From positions 1 to 6,361 of the forward strand of contig JAEDGP010000095.1 in NCBI GenBank assembly GCA_016297405.1: 6,361 nucleotides of DNA, written 5' to 3'. This stretch comes from Treponema sp. Lineage in GTDB: Bacteria; Spirochaetota; Spirochaetia; Treponematales; Treponemataceae. The notes beneath the pieces were generated by a model. That model was not told where the DNA came from, searched no databases, and worked only from the letters and a program-made list of their open reading frames with translations. This document shows positions 5,357 to 6,361 of the stretch, piece after piece; the stretch's first letter is position 1, and the number at the start of each line of letters is the position of its first letter. The position numbers and the translations under genes are program-made.

Positions 5357-5971
5357 ATGAAAACATCAAATAAATTTACATTGGCCCGCGTTCTTTTCGC
5401 GCCGTTTTTCTTTTTGCTGTATTTTGTTCCAATCTGGACGGATTGTTCGTGTTTCGCAAAAATTTCAGCCTATGTCATGATACCTTTGCTTGCACTTGCA
5501 CAAGTTACCGATTATTTTGACGGTCATTATGCCCGCAAAAACAAGCAGGTCAGTGATTTTGGCAAGTTGTTCGATCCTTTTGCAGATGTAATGCTCAATC
5601 TTACACTCTTTGTTTGTGCTCAGCACTCTTTTTCAAGCCTTAATCCCCAAGGCTATATGCCGGTTATTCTCTTTCTCCTGATACTTTACCGTGAATTTAC
5701 GATGAATTTCATCCGAATGGTTGCGGTGTCAAATGGAACTGCCATTGCAGCGCGTAAAGGCGGCAAATTAAAAACTGTCTTCTATATCACATCCGGATTT
5801 TTCTATCTGGTGGTTGAAAGCCTCCTGCGTCTGAACTTTGACCTTTCTTCCCAGATTCACCTTTTGCATAACATAGGGCTTGGCATGTTTATAGTCTGTG
5901 TTCTTCTTAGTTATGTCTCTTTTCTGGATTACATCCGGTCCTTTAGATCGGTACTAAAATCTAAAAAATAA
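5357..5971 (+). CDS. pgsA: Phosphatidylglycerophosphate synthase (CDP-alcohol phosphatidyltransferase)
   Basis: PgsA joins CDP-diacylglycerol with glycerol-3-phosphate to make phosphatidylglycerophosphate, the precursor of phosphatidylglycerol, in the inner membrane. The 204-residue product has the full CDP-alcohol phosphotransferase motif D-x2-D-G-x2-A-R-x8-G-x3-D-x3-D, at Asp52, Asp55, Gly56, Ala59, Arg60, Gly69, Asp73 and Asp77. YREF (111-114) and GTAIAARKGGKLKT (127-140) are typical of PgsA rather than other family members. The N-terminus keeps the N-x-x-T-x-x-R start (Asn5, Thr8, Arg11), so ATG 5357 is right. About six membrane segments are visible (roughly 9-26, 34-50, 76-89, 101-111, 141-158, 172-190). 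No ribosome binding site precedes it, which fits a leaderless mRNA. It is monocistronic, between two terminators. A related synthase in the same family is a less likely alternative. Confidence 0.93.
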   Translation: MKTSNKFTLARVLFAPFFFLLYFVPIWTDCSCFAKISAYVMIPLLALAQVTDYFDGHYARKNKQVSDFGKLFDPFADVMLNLTLFVCAQHSFSSLNPQGYMPVILFLLILYREFTMNFIRMVAVSNGTAIAARKGGKLKTVFYITSGFFYLVVESLLRLNFDLSSQIHLLHNIGLGMFIVCVLLSYVSFLDYIRSFRSVLKSKK

Positions 5972-5976
5972 AATTG

Positions 5977-6008
5977 TGGCGCGATTTTTTTTTCGCGCCA
6001 TTTTTTTT
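5977..6008 (+). terminator. Intrinsic terminator of pgsA
   Basis: TGGCGCGA (5977-5984) and TCGCGCCA (5993-6000) form a perfect 8-bp stem with an all-T loop, followed by eight Ts (6001-6008). It begins five bases after the pgsA stop codon. Confidence 0.93.
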
Positions 6009-6139
6009 GGGCGCAGTTTTATTTCAAAACGGTGTTCCGCGGCCCGCCTAAGGCTCGGTCTGGGGCTTTTTGCCCCATCCTTTTGCTCCGAAACGTCGCA
6101 AAACCGCTTCATACCTTGGCGCGGTTGGTCATTTCAGTT
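6009..6139. repeat. GC-rich noncoding block, possible dispersed repeat
   Basis: This block has no plausible gene. Bases 6031-6066 are 27 of 36 G or C, against AT-rich flanks. It contains CCGCGG (6037-6042) and a strong hairpin, TGGGGC (6061-6066) with GCCCCA (6072-6077) around five Ts. The two ends carry a loose direct repeat: TTGGGCGCAGTT...ATTTCA near 6007-6026 and TTGGCGCGGTT...ATTTCA near 6116-6136. No T-run follows the hairpin. Composition and structure suggest a repeat or small nonautonomous element, but copies elsewhere cannot be seen here. Confidence 0.35.
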
Positions 6140-6180
6140 CTAAAAGTGTCTGTAAAAAACAGATTTTTAGTAAATATCGC

Positions 6181-6227
6181 AAAAAAATAAAAAAAAATGC
6201 AAAAAAGTGAAAAAAAATCAAAAAAAA
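6181..6227. promoter_or_regulatory. Phased A-tracts: curved DNA or UP element
   Basis: Five A-runs (6181-6187, 6189-6197, 6201-6206, 6210-6217, 6220-6227) have centres about 9-10.5 bp apart, close to one helical turn. They sit directly upstream of the -35 box at 6240. Phased A-tracts bend DNA and A-rich UP elements bind the RNA polymerase alpha C-terminal domain, so both would strengthen the promoter. Confidence 0.7.
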
Positions 6228-6239
6228 TGATTTTAACTG

Positions 6240-6268
6240 TTGACACTTTTTTCGCTCAGGTATATATT
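6240..6268 (+). promoter_or_regulatory. Very strong promoter at the right edge
   Basis: A perfect TTGACA (6240-6245), 17 bases, then TATATT (6263-6268). Transcription would start near 6275-6276 and run rightwards off the window. With the upstream A-tracts it resembles promoters of rRNA or other abundant transcripts. The gene it serves is not in the window. Confidence 0.8.
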
Positions 6269-6278
6269 CTATCTCACC

Positions 6279-6296
6279 ATCGCACAACAGTGCGAT
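6279..6296 (+). other. 5' hairpin of the edge transcript
   Basis: ATCGCAC (6279-6285) and GTGCGAT (6290-6296) form a perfect 7-bp stem with an AACA loop, only a few bases after the predicted transcription start. No T-run follows, so it is more likely a stabilising or processing element in a leader than a terminator. The purine-rich stretch 6321-6349 after it contains no useful ORF. Confidence 0.55.
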
Positions 6297-6361
6297 AACA
6301 TAAAATAACAGATGTTTGACAGATAAGGGAAGGAAAGAAAGACGAAATGTAAAAGGTTCGT

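Noticed and set aside
6149..6168. TCTGT-A5-ACAGA followed by five Ts as a terminator
   Set aside because: The stem is only 5 bp and AT-rich, and there is no gene for it to end after the pgsA terminator.
6316..6344. Second TTGACA (6316-6321) as another promoter
   Set aside because: The bases 17 downstream (AAGACG) are nothing like a -10 box.
1..6361. CRISPR array, insertion sequence, tRNA or rRNA gene
   Set aside because: No regularly spaced repeats, transposase motif, tRNA cloverleaf or rRNA sequence could be recognised on either strand by reading.

Overview
The window looks like a stretch of a low-to-moderate G+C, host-associated spirochaete chromosome, most likely Treponema. This is an inference from several things together: a relaxed spirochaetal lipobox, a lexA-holA pair, a PC4-like ssDNA-binding protein, an alanine-rich lipoprotein next to a LysM protein, and frequent A/T homopolymer runs. 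No marker gene in the window fixes the species, and no transposase, CRISPR array, tRNA or rRNA gene was found.

Layout, left to right. Positions 1-210 are noncoding and hold a strong bulged hairpin (11-50), a smaller hairpin (83-103) and an inverted repeat just before lexA (172-189) that could be its own operator. lexA (211-822, +) and holA (834-1853, +) are 11 bases apart and probably cotranscribed, joining the SOS repressor to the clamp-loader delta subunit. A small convergent gene (1917-2141, -) encodes a YdbC/PC4-like ssDNA-binding protein. After a divergent promoter region come a coiled, alanine-rich lipoprotein (2311-3396, +) and a LysM protein (3396-4094, +). They overlap by one base and end at a strong terminator. 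Next is a cytidylate-kinase-like protein (4402-5223, +) with its own consensus promoter and terminator; its P-loop is degenerate and it has a BON-like C-terminus. Then comes pgsA (5357-5971, +), the phosphatidylglycerophosphate synthase, also with its own promoter and terminator.

The last 353 bases have no gene. They hold a GC-rich block with a GGGGC/GCCCC hairpin, then five A-tracts at about 10-bp intervals leading into a near-consensus promoter (TTGACA-17-TATATT). Its transcript would start with a tight hairpin and run off the right edge. This resembles a promoter for a very highly expressed or stable RNA whose gene lies outside the window.

Functionally there are three themes: DNA damage response and replication (lexA, holA, the PC4-like protein), envelope structure (lipoprotein plus LysM protein), and phospholipid synthesis (pgsA). 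The best leads are the apparently leaderless pgsA transcript with a 9-bp inverted repeat over its -35 box, the kinase-like/BON fusion with a damaged P-loop, the lipoprotein/LysM pair, and the bent-DNA promoter at the right edge. No wholly new system such as a defence island is evident.
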